A DNA stretch of 64,000 nt from Ruminococcaceae bacterium P7 (GCA_900100595.1 FMUA01000002.1:186001-250000), one strand, 5' to 3'; shown: positions 35,312 to 44,919, numbered from the stretch's first letter. Translations and numbers: made by a program. Notes: generated from the letters alone by a model not told the origin.

Positions 35312-36138
35312 AGGACGCATATATCCAATGCCGCGACGCGCTGACAAGCGGCGGCATCGAAAATGCCGATTTTGAGGCGCGGTGCATGATTGAGCACCTG
35401 ACGGGCTACGGCAGAGCCGCGCAGCTCGCTCACGGCGACGAGCCTTTTGAGAAACAGCGAGAGCTGGAGGAAATGACGGCACGGCGGCTGCAGCACGAGC
35501 CGCTGCAATACATCCTCGGAAAATGGAGCTTCTGCGGCTTCGATTTTGCCGTCGGCGACGGCGTGCTGATTCCGCGTGACGACACTGAAGTCGCGCTCGG
35601 GCTTTGCCTTGACTATCTGCGCGGTAAAAAAGGCGCAAGTGCGATTGACCTCTGCTCCGGCAGCGGTGCGATCGCCGTAGCGCTCGCAAAGCTCACGGAC
35701 TGTCATATGACGGCGGTGGAGCTGAGCGAGAAAGCGTTTTATTTTCTGGAAACGAATATTGAGCTGAATCAAGCGGCTGTCACTCCCATCAAAAGCGATG
35801 TGATGTCCTGTTTTTTGGACTTCGAGGATGATATATTTGACCTGATCGTTTCCAATCCGCCCTATATCAAATCCGCTGACCTCCCTACGCTCCAAAAGGA
35901 AGTGCAGTTTGAACCCTCGATGGCGCTGGACGGCGGAGAAAGCGGCTTTGACTTCTACGAAGCGATTCTGTGTAACTGGACGCAAAAGCTGCGTCACGGC
36001 GGCGCGATGGTCTTTGAGCTGGGAGAGAATCAGGCGGCGTACGTTGCCGCTCTGATGCGAAATCAGGGCTTTGAGAATATCCGCACGGAACTCGACTTCG
36101 GCGGAACGGAACGGGCGATCATCGGCATCCGGCAATAA
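35305..36138 (+). CDS. prmC: Peptide chain release factor N5-glutamine methyltransferase
   Basis: 277 residues. N-terminal helical domain, SAM site AIDLCSGSGAIAVAL, and the catalytic NPPY motif in LIVSNPPYIKSADLP identify HemK/PrmC, which methylates the GGQ glutamine of release factors. prfA, often adjacent, is not here. Its expression probably depends on the upstream operon. Confidence 0.94.
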   Translation: MLKDAYIQCRDALTSGGIENADFEARCMIEHLTGYGRAAQLAHGDEPFEKQRELEEMTARRLQHEPLQYILGKWSFCGFDFAVGDGVLIPRDDTEVALGLCLDYLRGKKGASAIDLCSGSGAIAVALAKLTDCHMTAVELSEKAFYFLETNIELNQAAVTPIKSDVMSCFLDFEDDIFDLIVSNPPYIKSADLPTLQKEVQFEPSMALDGGESGFDFYEAILCNWTQKLRHGGAMVFELGENQAAYVAALMRNQGFENIRTELDFGGTERAIIGIRQ

Positions 36139-36163
36139 TTTTAGAAAGTTTGTTCGGTTTTTC

Positions 36164-36192
36164 TTGCATTTTCCGTTATTATACTTTATAAT
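36164..36192 (+). promoter_or_regulatory. Promoter of recA
   Basis: -35 TTGCAT (36164-36169), 17-bp spacer, -10 TATAAT (36187-36192). I see no convincing LexA box; only a CGAAC half-site (complement of 36151-36155). Confidence 0.8.
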
Positions 36193-36230
36193 AGGGGTTA
36201 CAAGTTGAACAAAACGGAGGTATATCAAAT

Positions 36231-37331
36231 ATGGCTATGGATAAGCAAACAGCGCTTGATACTGCGATCAAGCAGCTTGAAAAGCAATTCGGCAAGGGCG
36301 CGGTCATGCGTCTCGGCGAAAACAAGCATATGAGCGTGGAGCATATCTCCACAGGCTCGCTCTCTCTGGACGTCGCCCTCGGTATCGGCGGTCTCCCGAG
36401 AGGAAGAATCGTGGAAATCTACGGACCCGAGTCCTCAGGCAAGACGACACTCTCCCTGCACTGCATCGCGGAAGGTCAGAAGAACGGCGGCAACGTCGCG
36501 TTTATCGACGTCGAGCACGCGCTCGACCCCGTCTATGCCGAGGCTCTGGGCGTCAATATCAACGAACTGCTCGTCGCGCAGCCCGACACGGGTGAGGACG
36601 CGCTCGAGATTGCGGAAGGTCTGATCCGCAGCGGCGCGATCGACGTCATCGTCATCGACTCCGTAGCCGCTCTCGTTCCCAAGGCGGAAATCGAGGGCGA
36701 AATGGGCGACTCTCACGTCGGTCTGCACGCGCGCCTGATGTCTCAGGCGCTCAGAAAGCTCGCGGGCGCGATCAACAAGAGCAACTGCGTCGCGATCTTC
36801 ATCAACCAGCTGCGTGAAAAGGTAGGCGTCGTCTACGGCAATCCCGAGGTCACCACGGGCGGCCGCGCGCTGAAATTCTACAGCTCCGTCCGCATCGAGA
36901 TCCGCAAGGGCGAAGCGATTAAAGTAAACGGCGAGATCATCGGCAACCACACCAAGGCGAAGGTTGTCAAGAATAAGATTGCTCCTCCGTTCAAGACAGC
37001 GGAGTTTGATATCATGTACGGCGAGGGCATCTCCCGCGAGGGCGAGCTTCTCGATCTGGCTGTCGCGGCTGAGATCGTGCAGAAATCGGGCGCGTGGTTC
37101 AGCTACAAGACACAGCGTCTCGGACAGGGGCGCGACAAGGTCAAGGAACTCCTGCGCACCGACAAAGAGCTTGCCAAGCAGATCGAGGACGAGCTCTGGG
37201 CGAATATCGACAAGCTCTACGCCCGTACCGCTCCCAAGGGCAAGTCAAAGGCAAAGGTCACCGAGGTCGAGGATACCGACGCGGCTCCCGCGAAGGACGC
37301 TCCCGGCATTGACGCGATTGTTGACGACTGA
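36231..37331 (+). CDS. recA: Recombinase RecA
   Basis: 366 residues with GGAGG ahead. Walker [17 protein letters not shown]-like loop L1 [22 protein letters not shown]2 [28 protein letters not shown], Walker [11 protein letters not shown]. Normal length with an acidic C-terminal tail. Overlaps recX by one base (TGATG). Confidence 0.98.
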   Translation: MAMDKQTALDTAIKQLEKQFGKGAVMRLGENKHMSVEHISTGSLSLDVALGIGGLPRGRIVEIYGPESSGKTTLSLHCIAEGQKNGGNVAFIDVEHALDPVYAEALGVNINELLVAQPDTGEDALEIAEGLIRSGAIDVIVIDSVAALVPKAEIEGEMGDSHVGLHARLMSQALRKLAGAINKSNCVAIFINQLREKVGVVYGNPEVTTGGRALKFYSSVRIEIRKGEAIKVNGEIIGNHTKAKVVKNKIAPPFKTAEFDIMYGEGISREGELLDLAVAAEIVQKSGAWFSYKTQRLGQGRDKVKELLRTDKELAKQIEDELWANIDKLYARTAPKGKSKAKVTEVEDTDAAPAKDAPGIDAIVDD

Positions 37332-37930
37332 TGAAAATTACAGCGATCCAACCGCGCAGAAAAATGCTCAGCGCCGTCTATATTGACGGCGAATACGCCA
37401 TGAATCTCGACACCCGCGTGCTGCTTGAAAACCGCGTGGATGTAGGCAACGAGCTTGACGACGAGGCGCTGCGAGAGCTGATTGACCTGAGCAACGAACG
37501 GCGCGCCAAGGAAAAGGCGCTCTGGCTGATATCCTACCGCAGTCACTCCAAAAAGGAGCTGCGCGACAAAATCCGACGCACCTGCGACGCGGAAGCCGCC
37601 GAAAAAGCGGTGACGCGTATGGAGGAGCTGGGACTCGTCAACGACGGGGATTACGCCCGCATGTACGCGGAAAAGCTGATATTCACCAAGCGGATGTCCA
37701 AGCGCGCCGCCAAGATGGAGCTGCGCCGCAAGGGCATCGACGACGAAACCGCACAGGCGGTGCTCGACGGAATCGACGTGGACTATCAGCAGCAAATCAC
37801 CGCCATTATCGAACGCAAATACCCCCATATCGAAGATGAAAAAACACGCCGCCGCGCTGTGGCGGCATTACAGCGTCTCGGCTACGGCTGGGACGATATC
37901 AAGGCAGCGCTCAGCTGCTTTGAGGAATAA
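37331..37930 (+). CDS. recX: Recombination regulator RecX
   Basis: 199 residues of helical three-repeat RecX type: ALWLISYRSHSKKELRDKI, LGLVNDGDYARMYAEKLI, RMSKRAAKMELRRKGIDDE. It modulates RecA filaments. Start codon overlaps the recA stop, so the two are translationally coupled. Confidence 0.93.
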   Translation: MKITAIQPRRKMLSAVYIDGEYAMNLDTRVLLENRVDVGNELDDEALRELIDLSNERRAKEKALWLISYRSHSKKELRDKIRRTCDAEAAEKAVTRMEELGLVNDGDYARMYAEKLIFTKRMSKRAAKMELRRKGIDDETAQAVLDGIDVDYQQQITAIIERKYPHIEDEKTRRRAVAALQRLGYGWDDIKAALSCFEE

Positions 37931-37951
37931 CAGACATAAGGACTGAATCAT

Positions 37952-39286
37952 ATGAATTACAAGGTCGGGATGATTTCCCTCGGCTGCGCCAAAAATCAGG
38001 TTGACGCCGAAATGCTTCTCTATACACTCAAGGAACGCGGCTTTCAGTTTGTCAGCGACCCCGAAGAGGCGGACGCGGTGATCGTGAACACCTGCGGCTT
38101 TATCGAATCCGCCAAGCAGGAGAGCATTGACGAGATTCTGGAGCTGGGTAATCTCAAACGCGAGGGAAAAATCAAGGCGATTGTCGTCACGGGCTGCCTT
38201 GCCGAGCGCTATCAGGACGAGATCACCAAGCAGCTCTATGAGATCGACGCCGCCGTCGGCATCGGCGCGAACGATAAAATCGCCGACGTCGTGCTCAAAG
38301 CGCTTGCAGGCGACAAGGTGGAGCTTTTCCCCGACAAGCTGGAGCTTCCGCTCAGCGGCGGCAGAGTGCAGTCCACTCCCCCCTACACCGCTTATCTCAA
38401 GGTCGCGGAGGGCTGCGACAATTGCTGCACCTACTGCGCGATTCCGCTGATCCGCGGCAGATTCCGCAGCCGCACGATGGAGAATGTACTCGAGGAAGCG
38501 CGTGAGCTTGCCGCGAAGGGCGTGAAAGAGCTCAACGTCATCGCTCAGGACACCACCCGCTACGGAGAGGATCTGTACGGCACGCCGCAGCTCGCGAAGC
38601 TGCTCAAGGAGCTGTGCAAAATCGACGGCTTCCGCTGGATCCGCGTCCTCTACTGCTATCCCGACCGCGTGACGGACGAGCTGATTGACGTGATGGCAAG
38701 CGAGGACAAGATCGTCAAATACATCGATCTGCCCCTGCAGCACTGTAACGGCGAGATTCTGCGCCGCATGAACCGCCGCGGAAACAGAGATACCCTGACG
38801 ACGCTGCTGCAAAAGATCAAAGAAAAAATGCCGGACGTTGTGCTGCGTTCCACCTTCATCACGGGCTTCCCCGGAGAGACCGAGGAGCAGTTTGAGGAGC
38901 TTGCGGAGTTCGCGAACGACATCCGCTTCCAGCGTCTGGGCTGCTTTGCCTATTCGCAGGAGGAGGACACCTCCGCTGCTCTCATGCCCGACCAGATCGA
39001 CGAAGAAATCAAGCAGGAGCGCGCCGACATCATCATGGACAATCAGCAGACCATTATGGCGGAATACTGCGAAAGCCTGCTCGGTACCGATATCGAGGTG
39101 CTGTGCGAGGGCTTTGACCGCATCGCGGAATGCTTCTACGGCAGAAGCTACGCCGACGCGCCCGAGGTGGATGGCTGTGTGTTCTTCACCTGCGGCGAAA
39201 AGAAGCCAAAGGCAGGCGACTTTGTGCGGGTACATATCGACGACTACCTCGGCTGCGACCCCGTAGGCGTTATGATTGACGAATAA
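37952..39286 (+). CDS. rimO: Ribosomal protein S12 methylthiotransferase RimO
   Basis: 444 residues. UPF0004 N-terminal domain with VGMISLGCAKNQVDAE, radical-SAM motif CDNCCTYC (CxxxCxxC-type), and a C-terminal TRAM domain. It adds a methylthio group to an aspartate of S12 using two [4Fe-4S] clusters. 21 bp after recX. Confidence 0.96.
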   Translation: MNYKVGMISLGCAKNQVDAEMLLYTLKERGFQFVSDPEEADAVIVNTCGFIESAKQESIDEILELGNLKREGKIKAIVVTGCLAERYQDEITKQLYEIDAAVGIGANDKIADVVLKALAGDKVELFPDKLELPLSGGRVQSTPPYTAYLKVAEGCDNCCTYCAIPLIRGRFRSRTMENVLEEARELAAKGVKELNVIAQDTTRYGEDLYGTPQLAKLLKELCKIDGFRWIRVLYCYPDRVTDELIDVMASEDKIVKYIDLPLQHCNGEILRRMNRRGNRDTLTTLLQKIKEKMPDVVLRSTFITGFPGETEEQFEELAEFANDIRFQRLGCFAYSQEEDTSAALMPDQIDEEIKQERADIIMDNQQTIMAEYCESLLGTDIEVLCEGFDRIAECFYGRSYADAPEVDGCVFFTCGEKKPKAGDFVRVHIDDYLGCDPVGVMIDE

Positions 39287-39310
39287 TACGATTTAAAGCA
39301 GGTAACACTC

Positions 39311-39904
39311 ATGAATTTACCGAATAAACTGACACTGTGGAGAATTATTCTGGTTCCGTTTTTTGTGGCGGCGCTGCTGATTCCGTTTCCCCTGCATACG
39401 ATTGTCGCGCTTGTTTTGTTTATCGCGGCGTCGATTACGGATATGCTTGACGGCAGGATTGCCCGTAAACGCAATCTCATTACCGATTTCGGCAAGTTTG
39501 CCGACCCGCTGGCTGACAAGATTTTAGTGCTTGCCGCCCTGCTTTGCTTTGTCCAGAACGGCTGGTGCGACTGTATCGCGGTGATCATCGTTCTCTTCCG
39601 TGAATTCACGGTCACCTCTATCCGCCTGATTGCAGCTGCGAAAGGTGAAGTCATCGCGGCAAATATCTGGGGCAAGGTCAAAACCGTCACGCAGATGGTT
39701 GCGATTATCACGATACTTGTTTTCCGCGCGGCTTATGGTATCATCGTTCCGCTTCTGCCGCAGCTCCCGGATTCCATCACCGCAGGAATCAATCAGTGGC
39801 TATTTCTCGGAGGAGAGACTCTGATCTGGATTTCCACGGTTTTCGCCATCATCTCGGGCGTGATTTACGTCAAGCAAAACTACCATTTCATTTCGGAAAA
39901 GTAA
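39311..39904 (+). CDS. pgsA: CDP-diacylglycerol-glycerol-3-phosphate 3-phosphatidyltransferase
   Basis: 197 residues with about four to six TM helices. The CDP-alcohol phosphatidyltransferase signature DMLDGRIARKRNLITDFG-KFADPLADK carries all three essential aspartates of D-x2-DG-x2-AR-x8-G-x3-D-x3-D. Makes phosphatidylglycerol phosphate. In the recA-to-cysS gene run. Confidence 0.94.
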   Translation: MNLPNKLTLWRIILVPFFVAALLIPFPLHTIVALVLFIAASITDMLDGRIARKRNLITDFGKFADPLADKILVLAALLCFVQNGWCDCIAVIIVLFREFTVTSIRLIAAAKGEVIAANIWGKVKTVTQMVAIITILVFRAAYGIIVPLLPQLPDSITAGINQWLFLGGETLIWISTVFAIISGVIYVKQNYHFISEK

Positions 39905-39922
39905 CAATCGGATGTGATTCAT

Positions 39923-40561
39923 TTGTTTGAAACCCGCAAATCGGATATCCGCGCCGTTCTCGAGCGCGACCCTGCCGCCCGCAGCAAATGGGAGGTCATT
40001 TTCCTCTATTCGGGCTACAAGGCGGTCCGCTCCCACAGACGCGCGCACTGGTTTCTCGAGCACGGGCATCCCTTTATCGCACGCTGGATTTCACAGCGAT
40101 GTCGTCACAAGACAGGCATCGAGATCCACCCCGGCGCGCAAATCGGAAAGGGACTGTTCATCGACCACGGCATGGGCGTCGTGATCGGAGAAACCACAAT
40201 CATCGGCGACAACTGCACCATCTACCAGAACGTGACCCTCGGCGGCACGGGCAAGGACACGGGAAAGCGTCACCCGACGCTCGGAGACAACGTGCTTGTC
40301 GGCTCCGGAGCCAAAGTGCTCGGTCCCTTCAAGGTCGGCGACAACGCCCGCATCGCGGCAGGCGCGGTGGTGCTCAGCGAGGTACCGCCCAACTCGACCG
40401 CCGTCGGCGTTCCCGCGCGTATCGTCAAGGTCAACGGCATCCGCAGCGACATGCTCGACCAGATCCACATTTCCGACCCCGTCGCGCAGGCTCTCTGCAA
40501 GCTCGAATACCGCATCAACGAGCTGCAGGACGAAATCAAGGAATTAAAAAATAAGGAGTAG
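39923..40561 (+). CDS. cysE: Serine O-acetyltransferase
   Basis: 212 residues from TTG 39923: GGATGTGAT (one mismatch to the ideal site) lies 4 nt ahead. An in-frame GTG at 39914 is the alternative start. N-terminal helices, then left-handed beta-helix hexapeptides (TGIEIHPGAQIGKGLFIDHGMG, GGTGKDTGKRHP). Makes O-acetylserine for cysteine synthesis. The C-terminus adds a charged coiled coil. Directly before cysS, linking cysteine supply with charging. Confidence 0.9.
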   Translation: MFETRKSDIRAVLERDPAARSKWEVIFLYSGYKAVRSHRRAHWFLEHGHPFIARWISQRCRHKTGIEIHPGAQIGKGLFIDHGMGVVIGETTIIGDNCTIYQNVTLGGTGKDTGKRHPTLGDNVLVGSGAKVLGPFKVGDNARIAAGAVVLSEVPPNSTAVGVPARIVKVNGIRSDMLDQIHISDPVAQALCKLEYRINELQDEIKELKNKE

Positions 40562-40565
40562 TCTT

Positions 40566-41972
40566 ATGATTTTATATAATTCTCTCGGTCAGACCAAACA
40601 GGAATTTGTCCCCCACGAGGGCAACAAGGTAAATATGTACACCTGCGGTCCTACTGTCTATCACTATGCCCACATCGGCAACCTCCGCACCTATATCATG
40701 GAGGACGTGCTCGAAAAATACCTGCGCTTCGCAGGCTATGACGTCAAGCGCGTCATGAACATCACCGACGTCGGTCATCTTTCCAGCGACGCCGATACGG
40801 GTGAGGACAAGATGCTGGCAGGCGCCAAGCGTGAGCACAAGTCCGTCATGGAAATCGCGAAGTTCTACACCGACGCGTTCTTCTCCGACTGCGAAAAGCT
40901 CAACATCAAGCGTCCCGACGTGGTAGAGCCGGCGACCAACTGCATCGCGGAGTTCATTCAGATGATTTCCGTTCTGCTCGAGAAGGGCTATGCCTATATC
41001 GCGGGCGGCAACGTCTATTTCGACACCTCCAAGCTCGATACCTACTATGTGTTTGGCAATATGAACGAGGAGGACTTGGCTGTCGGCGTGCGTGACAGCG
41101 TCGAGGAGGACGAGAACAAGCGCAACAAGACCGACTTCGTTCTCTGGTTCACCAAGTCCAAATTCGACTCTCAGGAGCTGAAATGGGAATCCCCGTGGGG
41201 GCTCGGCTATCCCGGCTGGCATATCGAGTGCTCCAGCATCAGCTGCAAGCACTGCGGCGAATATCTCGATATTCACTGCGGCGGCATTGACAACGCCTTC
41301 CCTCATCACACCAACGAAATCGCACAGTCAGAGGCGTTCCTCGGTCACAAGTGGTGCAATTACTGGTTCCATGTGCTCCACCTCAACGACGCGCGAGGAA
41401 AGATGAGCAAGTCCAAGGGCGATTTCCTGACGGTTTCCCTGCTCGAGAGCAAGGGCTACAACCCCTTGGTTTACCGTATGTTCTGCCTGCAGAGCCACTA
41501 CCGCAAGCCGCTGACGTTCTCCTACGAGAGCCTTGACAACACCGCAAAGGCTTACGATAAGCTGATCAAGCGCATTGCGTCCCTCGGCACGGACGGCGGC
41601 GTGGAGCAGGATAAGGCGGACGCACTGATCGCCGCGTTCAAGGAAGCGCTCGACAACGACCTCAACACCTCGCTTGCGCTCACCAGCGTCTACGACGTCC
41701 TCAAGGCGGACACGAACGACGCGACAAAGCGCTATGTGCTCGCGGAAATCGACAAGGTGCTCTCTCTCGATCTGATTCAGGAGCTTCCCGAGGAGCAGCC
41801 TGCGGGCGGCGACGCTCTCAGCGCGGAAATCGAAGCGCTGATCGCACAGCGCAGCGAAGCCAGAGCCAACAAGGACTGGGCGACCGCCGACGCGATCCGC
41901 GACAAGCTCAAGGAAATGCATGTTGTCCTTCTCGACACCAAGGATGGCGTCAGCTGGAAAATTGAAAACTGA
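40566..41972 (+). CDS. cysS: Cysteinyl-tRNA synthetase
   Basis: 468 residues. HIGH-type motif in TCGPTVYHYAHIGNLR, zinc ligands around HIECSSIS and the DIHCGGIDNAFPHH region, and KMSKS in RGKMSKSKGDF. Last gene of the recA-recX-rimO-pgsA-cysE-cysS run. Its stop TGA is followed 16 bp later by a strong terminator whose T-run touches the next start codon. Confidence 0.97.
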   Translation: MILYNSLGQTKQEFVPHEGNKVNMYTCGPTVYHYAHIGNLRTYIMEDVLEKYLRFAGYDVKRVMNITDVGHLSSDADTGEDKMLAGAKREHKSVMEIAKFYTDAFFSDCEKLNIKRPDVVEPATNCIAEFIQMISVLLEKGYAYIAGGNVYFDTSKLDTYYVFGNMNEEDLAVGVRDSVEEDENKRNKTDFVLWFTKSKFDSQELKWESPWGLGYPGWHIECSSISCKHCGEYLDIHCGGIDNAFPHHTNEIAQSEAFLGHKWCNYWFHVLHLNDARGKMSKSKGDFLTVSLLESKGYNPLVYRMFCLQSHYRKPLTFSYESLDNTAKAYDKLIKRIASLGTDGGVEQDKADALIAAFKEALDNDLNTSLALTSVYDVLKADTNDATKRYVLAEIDKVLSLDLIQELPEEQPAGGDALSAEIEALIAQRSEARANKDWATADAIRDKLKEMHVVLLDTKDGVSWKIEN

Positions 41973-41988
41973 TGATTGGAATATCTCA

Positions 41989-42028
41989 AACGCCCCTTCC
42001 ATATAGTGTAATGGAAGGGGCGTTTTTT
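41989..42028 (+). terminator. cysS terminator that contains the next gene's ribosome site
   Basis: AACGCCCCTTCCAT (41989-42002) pairs over all 14 bp with ATGGAAGGGGCGTT (42011-42024), then T4 (T6 in total) and ATG at 42029. The 3' arm includes GGAAGGGG, the only Shine-Dalgarno site for the deacetylase gene. It is therefore both a terminator and a potential ribosome-site lock. Confidence 0.85.
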
Positions 42029-42796
42029 ATGAAGCTTTTGATTCTCACCAAGCGCAGTCTGATTTCAATCGGTTTCTGTTTTCTGATCGGCGCACTGGCG
42101 GCAACCGTCGCGATCACCTCCACCGTCAAGGCGGTGCAGACCGCCGCCCAACCGAAGGAAAACCCGATATACCGCGTGGAATCGCACGACAACCGCATCG
42201 CGATCTCCTTTGATGCGGCGTGGGGCGACGAGCAGACAGAGCAGCTGCTCGATATTCTCGACGAAAATAACGTCAAGGCGACATTCTTCCTCGTCGGCGA
42301 CTGGGTTGACAAATATCCCGACGACGTAAAGGAAATCGCGCAGCGCGGTCACGATATCGGCAACCACAGCGACACGCACCCGCATCTGCCGCAGCTGAGC
42401 AATGAAAGCGCGACGAAGGAAATCCAATGCTGCAACGAGAAGATCGAAGCGCTCACGGGACACACGCCGACGCTCTTCCGTCCGCCCTACGGCGACTACA
42501 ACAACGACCTTGTCAAAACGGTCAAAAGCCTCGGCATGTACTGCATCCAATGGGACGTCGATTCATTGGACTGGAAGGATCCGACGCCCGAGCAAATGTG
42601 CAAAACCGTGCTGGATAAAGTCACGGACGGCTCCATTGTCCTCATGCACAACGGCGCAAAAAATACCCCTGCCGCTCTGCCCGATATCATCAAGGGCATA
42701 CAAGACAAGGGGTTTGAGATTGTATTGATTAAAGACCTGATTCCCGAGGGCGAGTATTATACCGATGTGCAGGGTGAAATGCATCTTTCCAATTAA
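42029..42796 (+). CDS. Polysaccharide deacetylase (NodB domain, PdaA/PdaB-like sporulation type)
   Basis: 255 residues from ATG 42029, with signal anchor (about 8-30). NodB motifs: ISFDAAWGDEQT (catalytic Asp, the second Asp replaced by Ala as in sporulation-type family members), GNHSDTHPH (zinc histidines), LFRPPYGDYN and QWDVDSLDW. Probably deacetylates peptidoglycan, perhaps in the spore cortex. An in-frame ATG at 41972 overlapping the cysS stop would give a 19-residue extension encoded by the hairpin; I consider it less likely. Confidence 0.85.
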   Translation: MKLLILTKRSLISIGFCFLIGALAATVAITSTVKAVQTAAQPKENPIYRVESHDNRIAISFDAAWGDEQTEQLLDILDENNVKATFFLVGDWVDKYPDDVKEIAQRGHDIGNHSDTHPHLPQLSNESATKEIQCCNEKIEALTGHTPTLFRPPYGDYNNDLVKTVKSLGMYCIQWDVDSLDWKDPTPEQMCKTVLDKVTDGSIVLMHNGAKNTPAALPDIIKGIQDKGFEIVLIKDLIPEGEYYTDVQGEMHLSN

Positions 42797-42809
42797 AAAG
42801 GGTATAAAA

Positions 42810-42838
42810 AAGGGCAGTCGGTTGACTGCCCTTGCTTT
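42810..42838. terminator. Bidirectional terminator deacetylase/L,D-transpeptidase 2
   Basis: AAGGGCAGTC pairs with GACTGCCCTT around GGTT, with a T-rich tail to the right and A-rich sequence (T-rich on the minus strand) to the left. Confidence 0.85.
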
Positions 42839-42845
42839 ATATGTA

Positions 42846-44309
42846 TCAGTAGACGATGACGGGGGTTCCGTACTCTGTCCAGTTGTAAATCTTCTGCACC
42901 TTGCTGTACGGGGTGTTGACACAGCCGTGAGAGCCGTTGCCCTGATAGATGTGTCCGCCGTAGCTGGAACGCCAGCTCGCGTCGTGGATGCCGCAGCCGC
43001 CGTAGAAGCCCATCCAGTAGTTGACGAAGGAGGAATAGCCTGCGCCGTTGAGGTAGGTGTTTCTTGCGCGGGAGTTGATGTTGAACGCGCCTCTGGGCGT
43101 GTTGCAGTAGCCGTCGTCGTTGCCCGTGACAACGTCGGTCTCGACGATCAGCTTGCGGTCAACATAGAGCCACATGTACTGCTGGTCGATGCTGATTTCC
43201 ACATAGGTGCCGCCGACGGACTTGCCGAACGCTCCTGTGGTGATGGTCTGCTGCTCAACCGACCATGTGCCGACGACCTTGGTTCTGCTCGCGCCGTTGA
43301 TCTTGTAGGGCTGGATGCGGAAATAATACTTGGTGCCGGGCGTCAGTCTGACGGTGTTGAAGAAGTTCTCCTCGGTGGAATCGAGGTATTTGAAGTTCTT
43401 ATAGCGGTCGGTGGAATAGTAAATGTCGTAGCCTGTCGCCCATCTGTTGTGTTTCCATGTGAGATTCGCTCTGGAAACGTGGCTCGAAACATCGGAGCTG
43501 GGTGAGCACATGCCGCAGATGAACTTGATGGTCTTGTGGTATGCGTGATAAATCGCGTCGCCGTAGAGGATTCTGTAGGGACGCACGCTGTAGTAATACG
43601 CTCTGCCGTCCTCGATGTCGGTATCGCTGAAGGAGGTCACCTTGTTATCGGTGATGGTCTTGTAGAGCACATACTCGGCGTCGGTCTTGGAGCAGGCGCG
43701 GTAAATCTTGTAGCCTGTCGCCTTGGGATTGCGGTTCCAGTCAAACTGAATGACGCTGGAGGAACGCACCATGTCCAGACCCTGAACGGTACCCGCCTGC
43801 GTAGCGGTCTTTTTCATCGTCGCTTCACCCTCATAGGTCTTGCCGTCCTTGGTGATGTAGGGGATCACTTTGAACCAGTACTGCGTGGTATGCTCGAGGT
43901 TATTGATGGTGGCGGTGTTGGTCTTGACGTTCAGAATCTTCTTGAAGGAGTCGGAAGAGTCTCTGTTGCACATATAGACATAGTAGCCTGTCGCGTTTGC
44001 AACCGCGTCCCATTTCAGGGTGATGCAGTCAGGCTCAAAGCTTGTCTTTTCGACCGTTTTGATTTTGCCGACAACCGGCTCGGGCTCGGTGGTGGGAGCA
44101 GCCGTCGCGGGCTGGGTAGGAGCCTGGGTCACTGCTTCCGTTGCCGCCTGCGTAGGAGCCTCGGTCGGAGCCTGCGTCACCGAAACAGTCGTCGGCTCTG
44201 CGCTGACATCGTCGCCTGTCTCAGCAGCCGAGTAGCTTACGGCAGACACGGCGGATACCGCGATCATGGTGCTGAGAAGAATAGCGAGAAATCTTTTGTT
44301 TTTTTTCAT
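42846..44309 (-). CDS. L,D-transpeptidase with fibronectin-III-like repeats (paralogue 2)
   Basis: 487 residues. Signal peptide (about 1-29), a Thr/Pro/Ala-rich spacer made of TQAPTEAP-like repeats (about 43-77), three FN3-like modules, and YkuD with SHGCVN (nucleophile Cys463). Closely similar to the protein at 17513-18940 along the FN3 and YkuD parts, ending in the same GTPVIVY. The flexible spacer is unique to this copy and may let the enzyme reach through the wall. Confidence 0.92.
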   Translation of the reverse strand: MKKNKRFLAILLSTMIAVSAVSAVSYSAAETGDDVSAEPTTVSVTQAPTEAPTQAATEAVTQAPTQPATAAPTTEPEPVVGKIKTVEKTSFEPDCITLKWDAVANATGYYVYMCNRDSSDSFKKILNVKTNTATINNLEHTTQYWFKVIPYITKDGKTYEGEATMKKTATQAGTVQGLDMVRSSSVIQFDWNRNPKATGYKIYRACSKTDAEYVLYKTITDNKVTSFSDTDIEDGRAYYYSVRPYRILYGDAIYHAYHKTIKFICGMCSPSSDVSSHVSRANLTWKHNRWATGYDIYYSTDRYKNFKYLDSTEENFFNTVRLTPGTKYYFRIQPYKINGASRTKVVGTWSVEQQTITTGAFGKSVGGTYVEISIDQQYMWLYVDRKLIVETDVVTGNDDGYCNTPRGAFNINSRARNTYLNGAGYSSFVNYWMGFYGGCGIHDASWRSSYGGHIYQGNGSHGCVNTPYSKVQKIYNWTEYGTPVIVY

Positions 44310-44369
44310 TAGCGTTCCTCTTTTCCTGATAATAAATGCTTTATTATAATGTATATACCTTTGCCAACA

Positions 44370-44861
44370 TTATTGCTCGACGACCGCCTTGCGCACCTCT
44401 GCCTTGAGACGTTCAAAGGGCGTGTCGTTGTTGTCGATCATCTCCTGCTGAGACAGTACGCGCGGCGTGAGGTTGGACGCGCCCGGCTGGGAATGCATCT
44501 GCATCACGATCTTTTCCTTGATCATCAGCGCAAACAGCTCGCTGAGCGTTTTGCTGCTGTCGATCTCATTCAGGATGCGGCGCTTTTCCTCATAGCTCCA
44601 GCGCGGCGGCTTGTAGCCGATCGCCTTGAGCACCTCCGCCTTGAGCCTTTCCAGAGGCGTGTCGTTATTTTTGATAATATCCTGCGGAGTGAGCCTGCGC
44701 GGCGCAAGATTGGATGCGCCGGGCTGCGCGTGCATCTGCAGGGTGATGCCCTCCAGCTGGATCAAAGCAAAAAGCTGACTGAGCGTGGTACATTCCTGAA
44801 TCGCCTTGATAAGCTGGTCGCGGCTCTTTTTCCGATAGCCGCGCTGCTGCGGAACGTTCAC
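44370..44861 (-). CDS. Protein with two internal repeats, function unknown
   Basis: 163 residues from a GTG start 3 nt after GGGGGTGAT. Two copies of an about 65-residue unit (about 16-81 and 94-159) share TLSxLFALxxxE, QMHxQPGASNL, PRxLxxQ, NNDTPxERLKAEVxKA. No signal peptide or membrane segment. I do not recognise the family. It is 60 bp upstream of and co-oriented with L,D-transpeptidase 2, and divergent from a GH25 lipoprotein, which places it among envelope genes. Confidence 0.75.
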   Translation of the reverse strand: MNVPQQRGYRKKSRDQLIKAIQECTTLSQLFALIQLEGITLQMHAQPGASNLAPRRLTPQDIIKNNDTPLERLKAEVLKAIGYKPPRWSYEEKRRILNEIDSSKTLSELFALMIKEKIVMQMHSQPGASNLTPRVLSQQEMIDNNDTPFERLKAEVRKAVVEQ

Positions 44862-44919
44862 TCAATCACCCCCTCACAAAACACGATAAGATTCCATTAT
44901 CCTAATGATGATACTATCT

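Noticed and set aside
36139..36230. LexA operator before recA
   Set aside because: Only a CGAAC half-site is present; the second half of the Firmicute consensus (CGAAC-N4-GTTCG) is missing.
41972..42028. Longer deacetylase starting at the ATG that overlaps the cysS stop
   Set aside because: It would encode 19 residues from the terminator hairpin and place a non-signal stretch before the signal anchor; the ATG at 42029 has a properly spaced ribosome site.
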